DNA from: JAXGTD01 sp040775095
GTDB lineage: Bacteria; Pseudomonadota; Gammaproteobacteria; Chromatiales; Chromatiaceae
Assembly: GCA_040775095.1 (NCBI GenBank)
Contig: JAXGTD010000021.1
Coordinates: 1-43,005 of the forward strand
Reading direction: 5' to 3'
DNA length: 43,005 nucleotides
Shown here: piece by piece, positions 15,014 to 24,120 of the stretch
How positions within the stretch are numbered: position 1 is the first letter of the stretch
Layout: every line of letters begins with the position of its first letter
Program-made: the position numbers and the translations under genes
Notes under the pieces: model-generated
Database searches by the model: none
What the model saw: only the letters and a program-made list of their open reading frames with translations
Told to the model about the DNA's origin: nothing

Positions 15014-16164
15014 CCCCGTCGCTCCCCGATCAGCTCCACGATAGCGGATGCCGCCTTGCGCGCGGCATCGTGTCGTAGCTCGCGGTGGATGCGGGTGTAT
15101 TCGGCGGCGATTCGATCACGCCGATCCGCATCCTGAAGAAGCGCGAGCAGGGCCGGGCCGATCAGATCGGCGCGGCAACGATCCTGCAGAAACTCGGGCG
15201 CGAGCTCCCTGCCGGCGAGCAGATTTGACATCGCCGCGTAGGGCACCTTGATCAGCCCCAGTCGGGTAACCAGGTGGTAGGTGAGCGGGTTGAGCCGATA
15301 GCCGACCAGCATCGGGCGCTTCAACAACAGGGTCTCCAACGTGGCCGTACCCGAGGCCGTCAACACGCAATCGGCCGCGGTGATGACCTCGCGAGCGCGC
15401 TGGTCCACGAGCGTGAGTGCGAGATCAGGGGCGACCTGCTCGCGAATGGCCACGAAACGGTGTCGAATGCGCTCGGAGACCAGCGGCACGACGAAGTGGA
15501 GATCGGGACGCCGTTGGGCACACCAAAGGGCGCTCTCCAGGAACGGTTTCGCGAGGCTCTCGACCTCACTCATCCGGCTCCCGGGCAACAGGGCCACCAG
15601 CGGCCCCTGGGCTGAGAGCCCCAGCGCGGCCCGCGCGGCCGCGGCATCGACCTGCAGCGGGATCTCGTCGGCCAGGGGGTGTCCGACGTAGCGCACGGGG
15701 ACACCCCGCTCACGCAGGAACGCCTCTTCGAACGGAAAGATGCTCAGCATCAGGTCCACTGCCCGACGGATGGCCTTGACGCGACCGGCGCGCCAGGCCC
15801 ACACGGTCGGGCTGACCAGATGCACCGTGGTCAGGCCGGCGCGGCGCAGGCGCCGCTCCAGACCCAGGTTGAAATCCGGAGCATCAACGCCGATGAAGAC
15901 GTCGGGGCGCTCGCGGATGAACCAGCGGGCGAGCGCATGCCGCGCCCGGAGGAGGTCTGGCAACACCCGTAGCACCTCGACCAGACCCATAACGGACAGC
16001 CGTTCCATCGGCAGCAGCGTCTCGCAGCCCTCGGCCAGCATCCGTGGCCCCGCCACGCCGACAAAGCGCGCACCCTGCGGCAACTGGTCACGCAGGGCAC
16101 GCACCAGCGACGCGCCGAGCTGGTCTCCAGACGGCTCGTTCGCGACGATACCGATGGTCAACAT
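15010..16164 (-). CDS. lpxB: Lipid-A-disaccharide synthase
   Basis: A 384-residue GT19 glycosyltransferase joining lipid X and UDP-2,3-diacylglucosamine to give the lipid A disaccharide at the inner-membrane surface. Motifs: N-terminal GEPSGDQLGA-like (ANEPSGDQLGASLV), GVDAPDFNL, SPTVWAWR, LLPGSRMSEV and the C-terminal NLLAGRELAPEFLQ. Length is normal. Its start shares one base with the lpxA stop (TGATG) and its stop overlaps rnhB. Confidence 0.97.
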   Translation of the reverse strand: MLTIGIVANEPSGDQLGASLVRALRDQLPQGARFVGVAGPRMLAEGCETLLPMERLSVMGLVEVLRVLPDLLRARHALARWFIRERPDVFIGVDAPDFNLGLERRLRRAGLTTVHLVSPTVWAWRAGRVKAIRRAVDLMLSIFPFEEAFLRERGVPVRYVGHPLADEIPLQVDAAAARAALGLSAQGPLVALLPGSRMSEVESLAKPFLESALWCAQRRPDLHFVVPLVSERIRHRFVAIREQVAPDLALTLVDQRAREVITAADCVLTASGTATLETLLLKRPMLVGYRLNPLTYHLVTRLGLIKVPYAAMSNLLAGRELAPEFLQDRCRADLIGPALLALLQDADRRDRIAAEYTRIHRELRHDAARKAASAIVELIGERRG

Positions 16165-16946
16165 CAGCGCACGATGCTGCGCGAGCTGCCGGATACGAAG
16201 TCCGCCAGGCAGGTCAGCACGTCGGCGAGCTCCGGATGGGATTCCGGGAGCCCGCGAACCGCCGACAGGGCGTCTTCGAGCTTGAGATTCGACATGTAGA
16301 GCAACCGGTAGGCACGCCGGATGCCGTGTATGACGCGGCTGTCGAAGCCGCGCCGGCGCAGCCCCTCGGCGTTGACGCCGCGCGGGCTGGCGGGATGCCC
16401 GTCGACGGTGAGGAATGGCGGCACATCCTTGCCAATGACCGAACCCATGGCACTGAAGCTGTGAACCCCGATCCGGCAGAACTGGTGCACGATTGTGAAG
16501 CCACCGAGAATCGCCCAGTCCTGCACCTCGATGTGCCCACCGAGCGACGCCGCGTTGGCCATGATCACATGGTCACCAATGACGCAGTCATGCGCGACGT
16601 GGGTATAGGCCATGAACAGGTTGTCGCTGCCGATCCGGGTCACGCCCTTGTCCTGCGAGGTCCCCCGATGGATCGTCGCCGACTCCCGCACCACGTTGCG
16701 GTCACCCATCACGAGCCGGGTGCGCTCGCCGGCGTACTTCTTGTCCTGGGGATCCTCGCCGACCGAGGCGAACTGAAAGATCCGGTTCTCCTCACCGATC
16801 TGGGCCGGTCCACGGATGACCGCATGCGGACCGATCCGGCTGCCGCGCCCGATGCTGACATCCGCGCCGATAATCGAATACGGACCGACCTCGACGTCGT
16901 CCGCCAGTCGGGCCGTGGCATCGATGAGTGCGGTAGCGTGAATCAA
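16164..16946 (-). CDS. lpxA: UDP-N-acetylglucosamine acyltransferase
   Basis: A 260-residue left-handed beta-helix acyltransferase catalysing the first step of lipid A synthesis (3-O-acylation of UDP-GlcNAc by acyl-ACP). Hexapeptide repeats cover residues ~2-185. The catalytic His is His119 in THVAHDC (E. coli His125). The C-terminal helical domain begins after FLTVDGHPASPRGVN. The length equals the family norm. It lies 3 bp after fabZ and shares a base with lpxB, so it belongs to the same transcript. Confidence 0.97.
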   Translation of the reverse strand: MIHATALIDATARLADDVEVGPYSIIGADVSIGRGSRIGPHAVIRGPAQIGEENRIFQFASVGEDPQDKKYAGERTRLVMGDRNVVRESATIHRGTSQDKGVTRIGSDNLFMAYTHVAHDCVIGDHVIMANAASLGGHIEVQDWAILGGFTIVHQFCRIGVHSFSAMGSVIGKDVPPFLTVDGHPASPRGVNAEGLRRRGFDSRVIHGIRRAYRLLYMSNLKLEDALSAVRGLPESHPELADVLTCLADFVSGSSRSIVR

Positions 16947-16949
16947 GGG

Positions 16950-17393
16950 TCAGAAGTCTCGCGCGGTGCACATGATCTCGGCGGTGGCGACGACCTTGCC
17001 GTCGACGCGCGCCTCGCCGTCGAACTTCCAGATGCCGCGGCGAAGATGCCGCAGCCTGACATCCAGCAACAACTGGTCGCCCGGCTCCACTGGCCGCTTG
17101 AAACGCGCCTTGTCGATGCCGACGAAATAGTACAGCGCCTTCTCACCGACCTCTTCCGGCCGCGATTCCATTGCCAAAAGGCCGGTTGCCTGGGCCATGG
17201 CCTCGACGATCAGCACTCCGGGCATCACGGGACGCACCGGGAAATGCCCCGCAAAGAACGGTTCATTGAAGCTGACGTTCTTCAGGCCAATGAGGAAGCC
17301 GTCCGGCACGAATTCCACGACCCTATCGATCAGCAGAAACGGATAGCGGTGCGGCAAGAGGCTCAACACCTTGTGGATATCCATCGTACTCAA
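16950..17393 (-). CDS. fabZ: 3-hydroxyacyl-ACP dehydratase FabZ
   Basis: A 147-residue hotdog-fold dehydratase of fatty acid elongation. Family motifs are LLPHRYPFLLIDRV and the active site H-F-P-x-x-P-V-M-P-G with His50, then Glu64 in LIVEAMAQ. Start choice: GGAGGT (17403-17398 on the minus strand) lies 5 nt before a TTG at 17393, ideal spacing. The in-frame ATG at 17384 lies 14 nt away, too far, so TTG is preferred; the ATG product (144 residues) is the alternative. It sits between lpxD and lpxA as in other gammaproteobacteria, balancing 3-hydroxyacyl-ACP use between lipid A and fatty acids. Confidence 0.95.
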   Translation of the reverse strand: MSTMDIHKVLSLLPHRYPFLLIDRVVEFVPDGFLIGLKNVSFNEPFFAGHFPVRPVMPGVLIVEAMAQATGLLAMESRPEEVGEKALYYFVGIDKARFKRPVEPGDQLLLDVRLRHLRRGIWKFDGEARVDGKVVATAEIMCTARDF

Positions 17394-17446
17394 AGCTACC
17401 TCCAACGGGCCGAACCGCGCACGATCTGCCGCGTACAGGATGCGAA

Positions 17447-17496
17447 CACGGCCACCGGCGCATCTCTCTGCAAGAGACCACGCTCGGCCAGCCGTG
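17447..17496 (-). promoter_or_regulatory. Structured leader between lpxD and fabZ
   Basis: In the 144-bp gap, CACGGC (17447-17452) and GCCGTG (17491-17496) can pair and enclose a TCTCT/AGAGA hairpin (17465-17469 and 17473-17477, 3-nt loop). This is the only sizeable gap inside the lpxD-rnhB block. It may be a partial terminator, an internal promoter leader or a processing site; the sequence alone does not decide. Confidence 0.3.
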
Positions 17497-17537
17497 GGAA
17501 ACGGAAATCAGCGCGCCAGAGGACGCGACACATGGGC

Positions 17538-18584
17538 TCAACCATCGGAATCATCGGCCGCCGAATCTTGGCCAGGCACCCGGTCTTCCAGGCGCTTCAA
17601 GCGCCGGGCAAGGTCATCGAGCTGACGGAAGCGTGCCGCATTTTTCCGCCACTCGGCATTGGACATGGCAGGGATTCCGCTGCTGTAGACGCCAGGCTCG
17701 GGGAATGACTTCGTCACCATGGCCATGCCGGTGAAATGGACATCGTCACCGATCTGGAGATGACCAGCCATTCCAACCGCGCCGCCGATGGTGCAGTTGC
17801 GGCCGATTGTCGTGGATCCGGAGATCCCCGAGCAGGCCGCCATGGCCGTGTTCTCCCCGATGCGCACGTTGTGCCCGATCTGGATCAGGTTGTCGATCTT
17901 GACCCCGTCGGCGATGACCGTGTCCTCGATGGCACCGCGATCAATGGCCGAGTTCGCCCCCACCTCCACGTCGTTGCCGATACGCACCCGTCCGATCTGC
18001 GGGATGCGCACCCAATGCTCACCGTCTTTGGCAAAGCCAAACCCCTCCCGTCCAATCACCGCGCCGGGGTGCAACAACACCCGCTCGCCAATGACGCTCT
18101 CGGCGCAGATGGTCACGTGTGCAACCAGACGGGTACCGGCGCCGATGATGCTGCCGCGTTGGATGATACAGCCCGGACCCACGATGACGTCGGCGGCGAT
18201 CCTGACGTCGCGCTCGATCACGCAAAGCGCTCCGACCGATGCACTCGGATGCACTTGCGCCCCGGCCTCGACGACCGCGCTCGCATGGACGCCGATCGCG
18301 ACGTCGGGGGCGGGATGCAGGATGGACAGGGCCCGCGAAAAGACAAGATAGGGGTTTGCGGCGATCAGCGCGGGCATCGCGCAGAGCTCGGCGTCGGCGT
18401 CGCTTACGACCACCGCGCCGGCCCGGGTCCGCGCCAGCTTCGACCGATACCGACGATCGGCGAGGAAGCTCAAGCTGTTCTCGTCGGCATTTTCGAGCGT
18501 GCCGACCCGGACGACGGTGCGCGCACCGTCGCCACGCAGCCTGGCTCCGATACGGTCCGCAAGTGCCTGGAGCGAGATTTCCAC
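17538..18584 (-). CDS. lpxD: UDP-3-O-(3-hydroxyacyl)glucosamine N-acyltransferase
   Basis: A 348-residue acyltransferase for the third step of lipid A synthesis. An N-terminal uridine-binding domain spans ~1-100 (SLSFLADRRYRSKLA, AANPYLVFSRAL). The left-handed beta-helix of hexapeptides spans ~105-310, with catalytic His238 in LIQIGHNV. A C-terminal helix (RRLKRLEDRV) precedes a short acidic tail. Length is typical. It follows the Skp-type gene after ~40 bp. Confidence 0.97.
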   Translation of the reverse strand: MEISLQALADRIGARLRGDGARTVVRVGTLENADENSLSFLADRRYRSKLARTRAGAVVVSDADAELCAMPALIAANPYLVFSRALSILHPAPDVAIGVHASAVVEAGAQVHPSASVGALCVIERDVRIAADVIVGPGCIIQRGSIIGAGTRLVAHVTICAESVIGERVLLHPGAVIGREGFGFAKDGEHWVRIPQIGRVRIGNDVEVGANSAIDRGAIEDTVIADGVKIDNLIQIGHNVRIGENTAMAACSGISGSTTIGRNCTIGGAVGMAGHLQIGDDVHFTGMAMVTKSFPEPGVYSSGIPAMSNAEWRKNAARFRQLDDLARRLKRLEDRVPGQDSAADDSDG

Positions 18585-18623
18585 GCCGTTAGCTCGGTCT
18601 CATGTGCCACACCCGATCGCGTG

Positions 18624-19139
18624 CTAGCGATCGTCGAATTCGCGCTTCAAACGTTCGATCACATCGCTGGAGATGTCGATTCGTTTGCTGAAATAGACGA
18701 CACCTTCGCTGAGGATCAGGTCGATCTCCTGCTCCTTGGCGACCTGCCGGACCACCTCTTCCACCTGCTGAACCAGCTTGGTCCGCAACTCCGTCTGGCG
18801 CAGCGCGAAGTCTTCCTGCAACTCGGCCTTCGCATAACGCAGGCGACGCGTACGCGCGCGAATGTCGTTCTGCAGGCGGCTCATCTCTTCCTGGCTCATC
18901 AGGGCGCCGTCTCGATCGAGCTGCTCGTTGAGTCGATCGATGTCCTTTTGCTGCGTGAGCAGGGCCGCCTCGCGCTCGTTGACCTCCGCGCGCAGCTGAT
19001 CGCGCGCCGACTCGTACTGGGGTGACTCTTCCACCACCCGGTTCGGGTCGATGACGGCGATCTTGAACCCGTCGTCCGCGGCGAACGCCGGACCGCCCAA
19101 CAACGCGGCGGTTACGATAAGAAACAGTGGTCTAACCAA
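18624..19139 (-). CDS. skp: Skp/OmpH-type periplasmic chaperone
   Basis: A 171-residue secreted protein. Signal peptide 1-20 (MVRPLFLIVTAALLGGPAFA) is followed by KIAVIDPNRVVEESPQ, which matches the family start xIAVVDxxRVLxxSP. A long charged coiled coil follows (~40-125), then the return segment EIDLILSEGVVYFSKRIDISSDVI. Skp trimers hold unfolded outer-membrane proteins in tentacle-like coiled coils and pass them to BamA, whose gene lies immediately upstream (13 bp). Confidence 0.93.
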   Translation of the reverse strand: MVRPLFLIVTAALLGGPAFAADDGFKIAVIDPNRVVEESPQYESARDQLRAEVNEREAALLTQQKDIDRLNEQLDRDGALMSQEEMSRLQNDIRARTRRLRYAKAELQEDFALRQTELRTKLVQQVEEVVRQVAKEQEIDLILSEGVVYFSKRIDISSDVIERLKREFDDR

Positions 19140-19152
19140 TGGATGAACCCGT

Positions 19153-21486
19153 TCAGAAATTCTGGCCGAAGGTAAACTGGAACACCTGCGTATTGTCGTC
19201 CTCCTGGGGGTTCAGCGGATAGGCGACACTCAGAGAGAGCGCACCAACCGGCGACAACCAGGCCACCGAGAGGCCGGTTGAGTAACGCAGCTCGCCGAGA
19301 TCGAAACCCGTGGGAGCGACCAGGTCGTTGTCCTGTGTCCACCAGACATTTCCGAAATCGAAGAAGGCGCCAAGCCGCAGGGTCTTCTCGAACTTGCCGC
19401 CGATCGGCGGCGGCGCAAAGAGCTGCAGACTCCCAACCAGCTTCAGGTTTCCGCCGACGGGGTCGTTGGTGCCGTACAGCTCACGGGGTCCGAGTGAGTT
19501 CGCCTCCCAACCCCGCACGGAACCCGGGCCGCCCGCGTAGAAGTTCTCGAAGAAGGGCATCTGCGAGGTATTCCCATAGCCCATTCCGTAGCCGAGGTCC
19601 CCGGACAAGGCAAAGGTGAACCGCCGCGTCAACGGCACGTAGTGGCGCCCGCGGTAGCTGAGCCGGAAGTACTCGAGATCACTGCCTGGGATCGCGAACT
19701 CCCCGAGAACCGTCTGCAGCGTACCTGCCGTCGGGAACACCGCGGAATCGCGTGAGTCCTTGTTGTAACTGACGGACAGGAGAAAGTCGTTGAACTTGTC
19801 ACCGTTTTCCGCGACGAAGTCCTCCGCCAGAAGCGAGTCGACCCCGGCGAAGAACCGCGTGTATTGATAGCGTAGACCAATGCCAGCCCGGCTGTCATCG
19901 GAGATGGGGAGTCCGAAATTGATCGCGGCAACCCCGACATCGGTGGAATAATCGGCACCGGTGAGCTGACTGAAGTCGGTCGCCCGATAACTGAGATCGT
20001 ACCCGCGGCTGATCCCATCGACGGTGTAATACGGATTGGCGTAGGCCAATTGATACAGCTGGTTACTCTGGCTGGTGTTGAACGCGAATGACACGCGTTT
20101 TCCAGTACCCAGGAAATTGTTCTGCGCGATGCTGGTGTTGAACAGAAGGCCTTGAGACTGCGAGTAGCCGACACCCGCCAGCAGGTTACCCGAGGGTTTT
20201 TCCTTGACCGTGACGTCAACATCCACCTGGTCGGCAGAGCCCGGAACCGCGGGCGTCTCGATGTTGACGTCCTCGAAATAGCCGAGCCGTTGCAGACGCT
20301 CACGCGAGCGCTTGACCAGGTCGGTGGAGAACCAGGCAGTCTCCAGTTGCCGCATCTCGCGCCGCAACACCTCGTCGCGGGTCCGTGTATTGCCTTTCAT
20401 GTTGATACGGCGCACATAGACCCGCTTTCCCGGATCGATGAAAAAGGTCACCGAGACCTGCTTGGTCTCGGTGTCGATCTCGGGAATGGTGTTCACGTTG
20501 GCGAAGGCGTACCCCTCGTTACCGAGCAGCTCCGAGATGCGTTCCGAGCTCTCGGTGGCGGCCTTACGCGAAAAAACATCACCGCGGCGCATATGAATGA
20601 GGGGGAAGATCTTCTCGACGGGGATGGTTTGCTCGCCCGCCAATTCGATGTCGCCGACCCGATAGACGTCGCCCTCCTCGATCGCGACGGTCAGGTACAT
20701 GTCCTTCTTATCGGGGCTGATCGAGACCTGAGTGGACTTGATCTGGAAATTGATATAGCCGCGATCGAGGTAGAATGAACGCAGCGTTTCGAGGTCTCCG
20801 CTGACCTTCTCCTTGGAATACTGGTCATTCTTGGAATAGAAGGAGTGCCACCTGGTCTTTCCAAGATTGAACTGCTTCAGCAGCTCCTTCTCGGAGAAGG
20901 CCTCGTTGCCGATGATGTTGATCTGTTTGATTCGGGCGGTGAGACCCTCGGTGATCTCGATGCGAACGGCGACGCGGTTTCGTTCCAGCGGGGACACGGT
21001 CGATTCCACGTCGACCCCATACTTGCCCGCGGCAAAATACTGCCGCTTGAGCTCCTGCTGGATCCGATCGAGGACCGAGCGATTGAACACCCGTCCCTCG
21101 GCCAGGCCGATCTCCTTGAGCCCGTTCTTCAGGTCCTCGGTCTTGATGGACTTGTTGCCAACGATGTCGATCTGGGCAACCGCGGGGCGCTCCTGCACCC
21201 AGACGACCAAAACATCGCCCTCCCGCTCCACCTTCACATCGCTGAAGAAGCCCGTGGAGTACAGCGATCGGATGATGTCGCCCGTGATCTCGTCACTGAC
21301 GACATCGTCGATCTGAACCGGCAGATAGTTGAAGACGGTCCCCGCGGCGATGCGTTGCAGACCTTCGACTCGGATATCCGCAACCCGGAATTCGGTGGCT
21401 CCCGCGCTGCATGCGATTGACAGGAGGAAGAGCGCAACGAGGATGCGCAACGACTTGCTGGCCGACAGATTCCCAAGGCTCGCCAC
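19153..21486 (-). CDS. bamA: Outer membrane assembly factor BamA
   Basis: A 777-residue Omp85 protein, the core of the BAM complex. Signal peptide 1-~30 ends near SAGA/TEF. Five POTRA domains span ~31-430 (starting FRVADIRVEGLQRI; the last includes YVRRINMKGNTRTRDEVLRREM). The barrel spans ~435-777, with the loop-6 motif GGPGSVRGWEANSLGPR and the C-terminal beta-signal ending in Phe (FTFGQNF). Length is slightly below E. coli (810). Gene order rseP-bamA-skp-lpxD is conserved; in many species this set is sigma-E controlled, which I cannot verify here. Confidence 0.97.
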   Translation of the reverse strand: MASLGNLSASKSLRILVALFLLSIACSAGATEFRVADIRVEGLQRIAAGTVFNYLPVQIDDVVSDEITGDIIRSLYSTGFFSDVKVEREGDVLVVWVQERPAVAQIDIVGNKSIKTEDLKNGLKEIGLAEGRVFNRSVLDRIQQELKRQYFAAGKYGVDVESTVSPLERNRVAVRIEITEGLTARIKQINIIGNEAFSEKELLKQFNLGKTRWHSFYSKNDQYSKEKVSGDLETLRSFYLDRGYINFQIKSTQVSISPDKKDMYLTVAIEEGDVYRVGDIELAGEQTIPVEKIFPLIHMRRGDVFSRKAATESSERISELLGNEGYAFANVNTIPEIDTETKQVSVTFFIDPGKRVYVRRINMKGNTRTRDEVLRREMRQLETAWFSTDLVKRSRERLQRLGYFEDVNIETPAVPGSADQVDVDVTVKEKPSGNLLAGVGYSQSQGLLFNTSIAQNNFLGTGKRVSFAFNTSQSNQLYQLAYANPYYTVDGISRGYDLSYRATDFSQLTGADYSTDVGVAAINFGLPISDDSRAGIGLRYQYTRFFAGVDSLLAEDFVAENGDKFNDFLLSVSYNKDSRDSAVFPTAGTLQTVLGEFAIPGSDLEYFRLSYRGRHYVPLTRRFTFALSGDLGYGMGYGNTSQMPFFENFYAGGPGSVRGWEANSLGPRELYGTNDPVGGNLKLVGSLQLFAPPPIGGKFEKTLRLGAFFDFGNVWWTQDNDLVAPTGFDLGELRYSTGLSVAWLSPVGALSLSVAYPLNPQEDDNTQVFQFTFGQNF

Positions 21487-21561
21487 TAGACTCTCCTGAC
21501 TGGAGCGCCGCCCCCGCGACGACGTGTACGTAAGCGGCGTAGTATAAGCGATCGGGAATTG

Positions 21562-22926
21562 CTAGCCCAGCAGCCGGGCAATATCCACGTAGAAGGCAAG
21601 CGTCATCAGACTGACCAAAAGCGCCACACCGATCTTGAATCCCTGTGCCTGAACCCGATCCGGGAGCGGCCTGCCGATGACCGCCTCGATTGCAAAGTAC
21701 AGGAGGTGACCCCCGTCGAGTACGGGAATGGGCAGCAGGTTGAGCAGGCCCAGACTCACGCTGAGCATGGCGAGGAATTTGATGAAGGGTTCCACGCCGA
21801 AGCTCGCTGTCTTGCCCGCCGTGTCGGCAATGCCGATCGGACTGCTCAGGTTCTCCACCGAGGCCTGCCCGGTCAGCATCCGACCGATGATCCGCAGGGT
21901 GAGAACCGAGACATCGGCAATGCGTTCGGCGGCGGCAGCGGCAGCGGCCAGTGGGCCGTAGCGCACCTCGACGCGGTAGGGGTCGAGCAGTCCATCCGGG
22001 ACCAGCGGTCCGGCGCCGATCCGACCGATCCTGCCCTCGCCCTCGGCGACGGACTCGGTGAGCAGCAGGACCGACAGGCTGTCGGCGCCACGTTCAACCT
22101 GGAGCTCCACGCGCTGCCCCGGGCGCATGCGCACGGCGTCCACCAGATCGTGCCAGGTGGTCAGCGACGTGCCATCGACAGCGACGATCGCGTCGCCGGA
22201 CCGAAGGCCGGCCCTCTGCGCCGGCGATCCGTCCAGCACCTCGCCGATCACGGGCGGGAGGCTCGGGCGGGCGCTGGAGAGGCCCAGCGCGTCGAGCAGA
22301 CCACTGCCCGGGTCCAGAGCGGCGAGCGCCTCCCCGGGCAAGATGCGCTCCACCTCGCGACCATCCGATTCGCGTACGCGAACGACGAGATCGTCCCCGT
22401 CGAGCGCGCCGGAGACCAGCGCCGGCCAGGCGCTGCCCCAGGACGGGGTCTGCCGCGAACCGATCGCGAGCAGCTCGTCGCCGATCCGGAAACCGGCCTC
22501 GGCGGCGACGGACCCCGGCAGCACCTCGCCCACCTGCGGCCGCATCCCGCTCTCACCGGTGACCAGGATGCCCCAGTAGGCGACGAATGCGAACAGGAAG
22601 TTGAACAAGGGACCCGCTGCGACAATCGCGGCGCGCTTCCAGAGCCTTTGGCGATTGAACGCGTACGGCAGGTCCCGCGGCGCGACCGCCTCCTCGCGCT
22701 CATCGACCATCTTCACATAGCCCCCGAGCGGGATGGCGCCGACGCTGTACTCTGTCTCGTCGCCGCGCCGATGCCAGGTCAGGATTGGTCGGCCGAAGCC
22801 GATGGAGAATCGCACGACCTTGACGCCCAGGCGCCTCGCGACCCAGAAATGGCCGAATTCATGGACGGTGACCAACACCGCAATGGCGACGAGAAAGGAA
22901 ACAATGGTGGTGAGAAGGCTGATCAT
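21562..22926 (-). CDS. rseP: Site-2 intramembrane zinc protease RseP
   Basis: A 454-residue S2P metalloprotease. The zinc site HEFGH is at 22-26 in the first helix, and the third ligand motif LDGGHLLY lies near residue 395. Two PDZ domains occupy the periplasmic loop (~120-300; GDELLAIGSRQTPSW and SPAQRAGLRSGDAIVAVDG). C-terminal helices include RPLPDRVQAQGFKIGVALLVSLM. In the family RseP cuts anti-sigma RseA after DegS, releasing sigma-E, and clears signal peptides. It lies 6 bp after dxr and upstream of bamA. Confidence 0.96.
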   Translation of the reverse strand: MISLLTTIVSFLVAIAVLVTVHEFGHFWVARRLGVKVVRFSIGFGRPILTWHRRGDETEYSVGAIPLGGYVKMVDEREEAVAPRDLPYAFNRQRLWKRAAIVAAGPLFNFLFAFVAYWGILVTGESGMRPQVGEVLPGSVAAEAGFRIGDELLAIGSRQTPSWGSAWPALVSGALDGDDLVVRVRESDGREVERILPGEALAALDPGSGLLDALGLSSARPSLPPVIGEVLDGSPAQRAGLRSGDAIVAVDGTSLTTWHDLVDAVRMRPGQRVELQVERGADSLSVLLLTESVAEGEGRIGRIGAGPLVPDGLLDPYRVEVRYGPLAAAAAAAERIADVSVLTLRIIGRMLTGQASVENLSSPIGIADTAGKTASFGVEPFIKFLAMLSVSLGLLNLLPIPVLDGGHLLYFAIEAVIGRPLPDRVQAQGFKIGVALLVSLMTLAFYVDIARLLG

Positions 22927-22932
22927 GGCGCT

Positions 22933-24120
22933 TTATGCGACAAGGGCCGCCAGGCTTTGTTCCGCGACCGTGCGCGCCCTGGCGTCGGTCGCGAGGACAT
23001 GGCCGAGCCCGCCCAGGTCAACGGACTCCACCGGCAGGCTGTCCATGGTCTGCGCCACCACCCGCGCAATGTCGTTGAAGCCGATGCGACGATCGAGAAA
23101 GGCGGCAACCGCGATCTCGTTGGCAGCGTTCAACACCACCGGCGCGGTGCCACCCTCGTTGGCGGCCCGGTAGGCCAGGCGCAGACAGGGGAAACGCTCG
23201 GGGTCCGGCGGCTGAAAATCCAGTCGCCCGAGGGCGAACAGGTCCAGGTTCGCAACCCCGGAGCGAATCCGCTCCGGCCAGGCCAGCGCATGCGCGATGG
23301 GCGTGCGCATATCGGGATTGCCGAGTTGGGCAAGCACCGAGCCATCGCTGTACTGCACCATCGAATGGACCACACTCTGCGGATGCACCACGACCTGGAT
23401 GCGCTCGGCCGCGATCCCGAACAGCCAGCTCGCCTCGATCAGCTCGAGGCCCTTGTTCATCATGGTCGCCGAGTCGACCGAGATCTTGCGGCCCATACTC
23501 CAATTGGGATGGGCACAGGCCTGCTCCGGCGTGACCGAGGCGAGCGACTCGACCGGGGCGTCGCGGAACGGTCCGCCAGAGGCGGTCAGCAGGATATGCT
23601 CGACGCCCACATGCTCGAGACCCTCGCGATGGTTCGCCGACAGACACTGGAAGATCGCGTTGTGCTCGCTGTCGATCGGCAAGAGCTCGGCGCCATTGTC
23701 CGCGACCGCCCGCATCAGGATCGCGCCGGCCACGACCAGCGCCTCCTTGTTGGCCAGCAGCACACGTTTGCCGGCACGCGCGGCCGTCAGCGTCGACATC
23801 AGCCCGGCGGCACCGACGATGGCGGCCATGACATAGTCGACCTCGGGCAGCGCGGCAACCGTGTCAAGGGCCCGCGCACCATCCAACACCTCTGGCGGCC
23901 GGTCCATATCGGCAAGCTCGGCCCGCAAGGCCCGCGCGGCCCCGGCGTCGACCATCACGGCATAGGCCGGACGAACGAGCCTGCACTGCTCGGCCATGCG
24001 CGCGACACCGCGGTGGGCCGTCAACGCCACGACCCGAAATCGATCCGGATGGCGCATGATCACGTCCAACGTGCTGACCCCAATGGACCCGGTCGACCCC
24101 AGCACGGCCACCCCGATCAT
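22933..24120 (-). CDS. dxr: 1-deoxy-D-xylulose-5-phosphate reductoisomerase
   Basis: A 395-residue MEP-pathway enzyme converting DXP to MEP with NADPH. Visible are the nucleotide-binding GSTGSIG near the N-terminus, KEALVVAG, the metal/substrate site IDSEHNAIFQCL, ASGGPFRD, WSMGRKISVDSATMMNKGLE, and the C-terminal helical domain. Length is normal. Its start overlaps the cdsA stop by 4 bp (ATGA). It supplies isoprenoid precursors, including those used by the neighbouring uppS product. Confidence 0.97.
   Translation of the reverse strand: MIGVAVLGSTGSIGVSTLDVIMRHPDRFRVVALTAHRGVARMAEQCRLVRPAYAVMVDAGAARALRAELADMDRPPEVLDGARALDTVAALPEVDYVMAAIVGAAGLMSTLTAARAGKRVLLANKEALVVAGAILMRAVADNGAELLPIDSEHNAIFQCLSANHREGLEHVGVEHILLTASGGPFRDAPVESLASVTPEQACAHPNWSMGRKISVDSATMMNKGLELIEASWLFGIAAERIQVVVHPQSVVHSMVQYSDGSVLAQLGNPDMRTPIAHALAWPERIRSGVANLDLFALGRLDFQPPDPERFPCLRLAYRAANEGGTAPVVLNAANEIAVAAFLDRRIGFNDIARVVAQTMDSLPVESVDLGGLGHVLATDARARTVAEQSLAALVA

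Noticed and set aside
16044..17708. A 554-codon plus-strand frame opposite lpxA and fabZ
   Set aside because: Antisense shadow of conserved hexapeptide and hotdog enzymes; no family resemblance.
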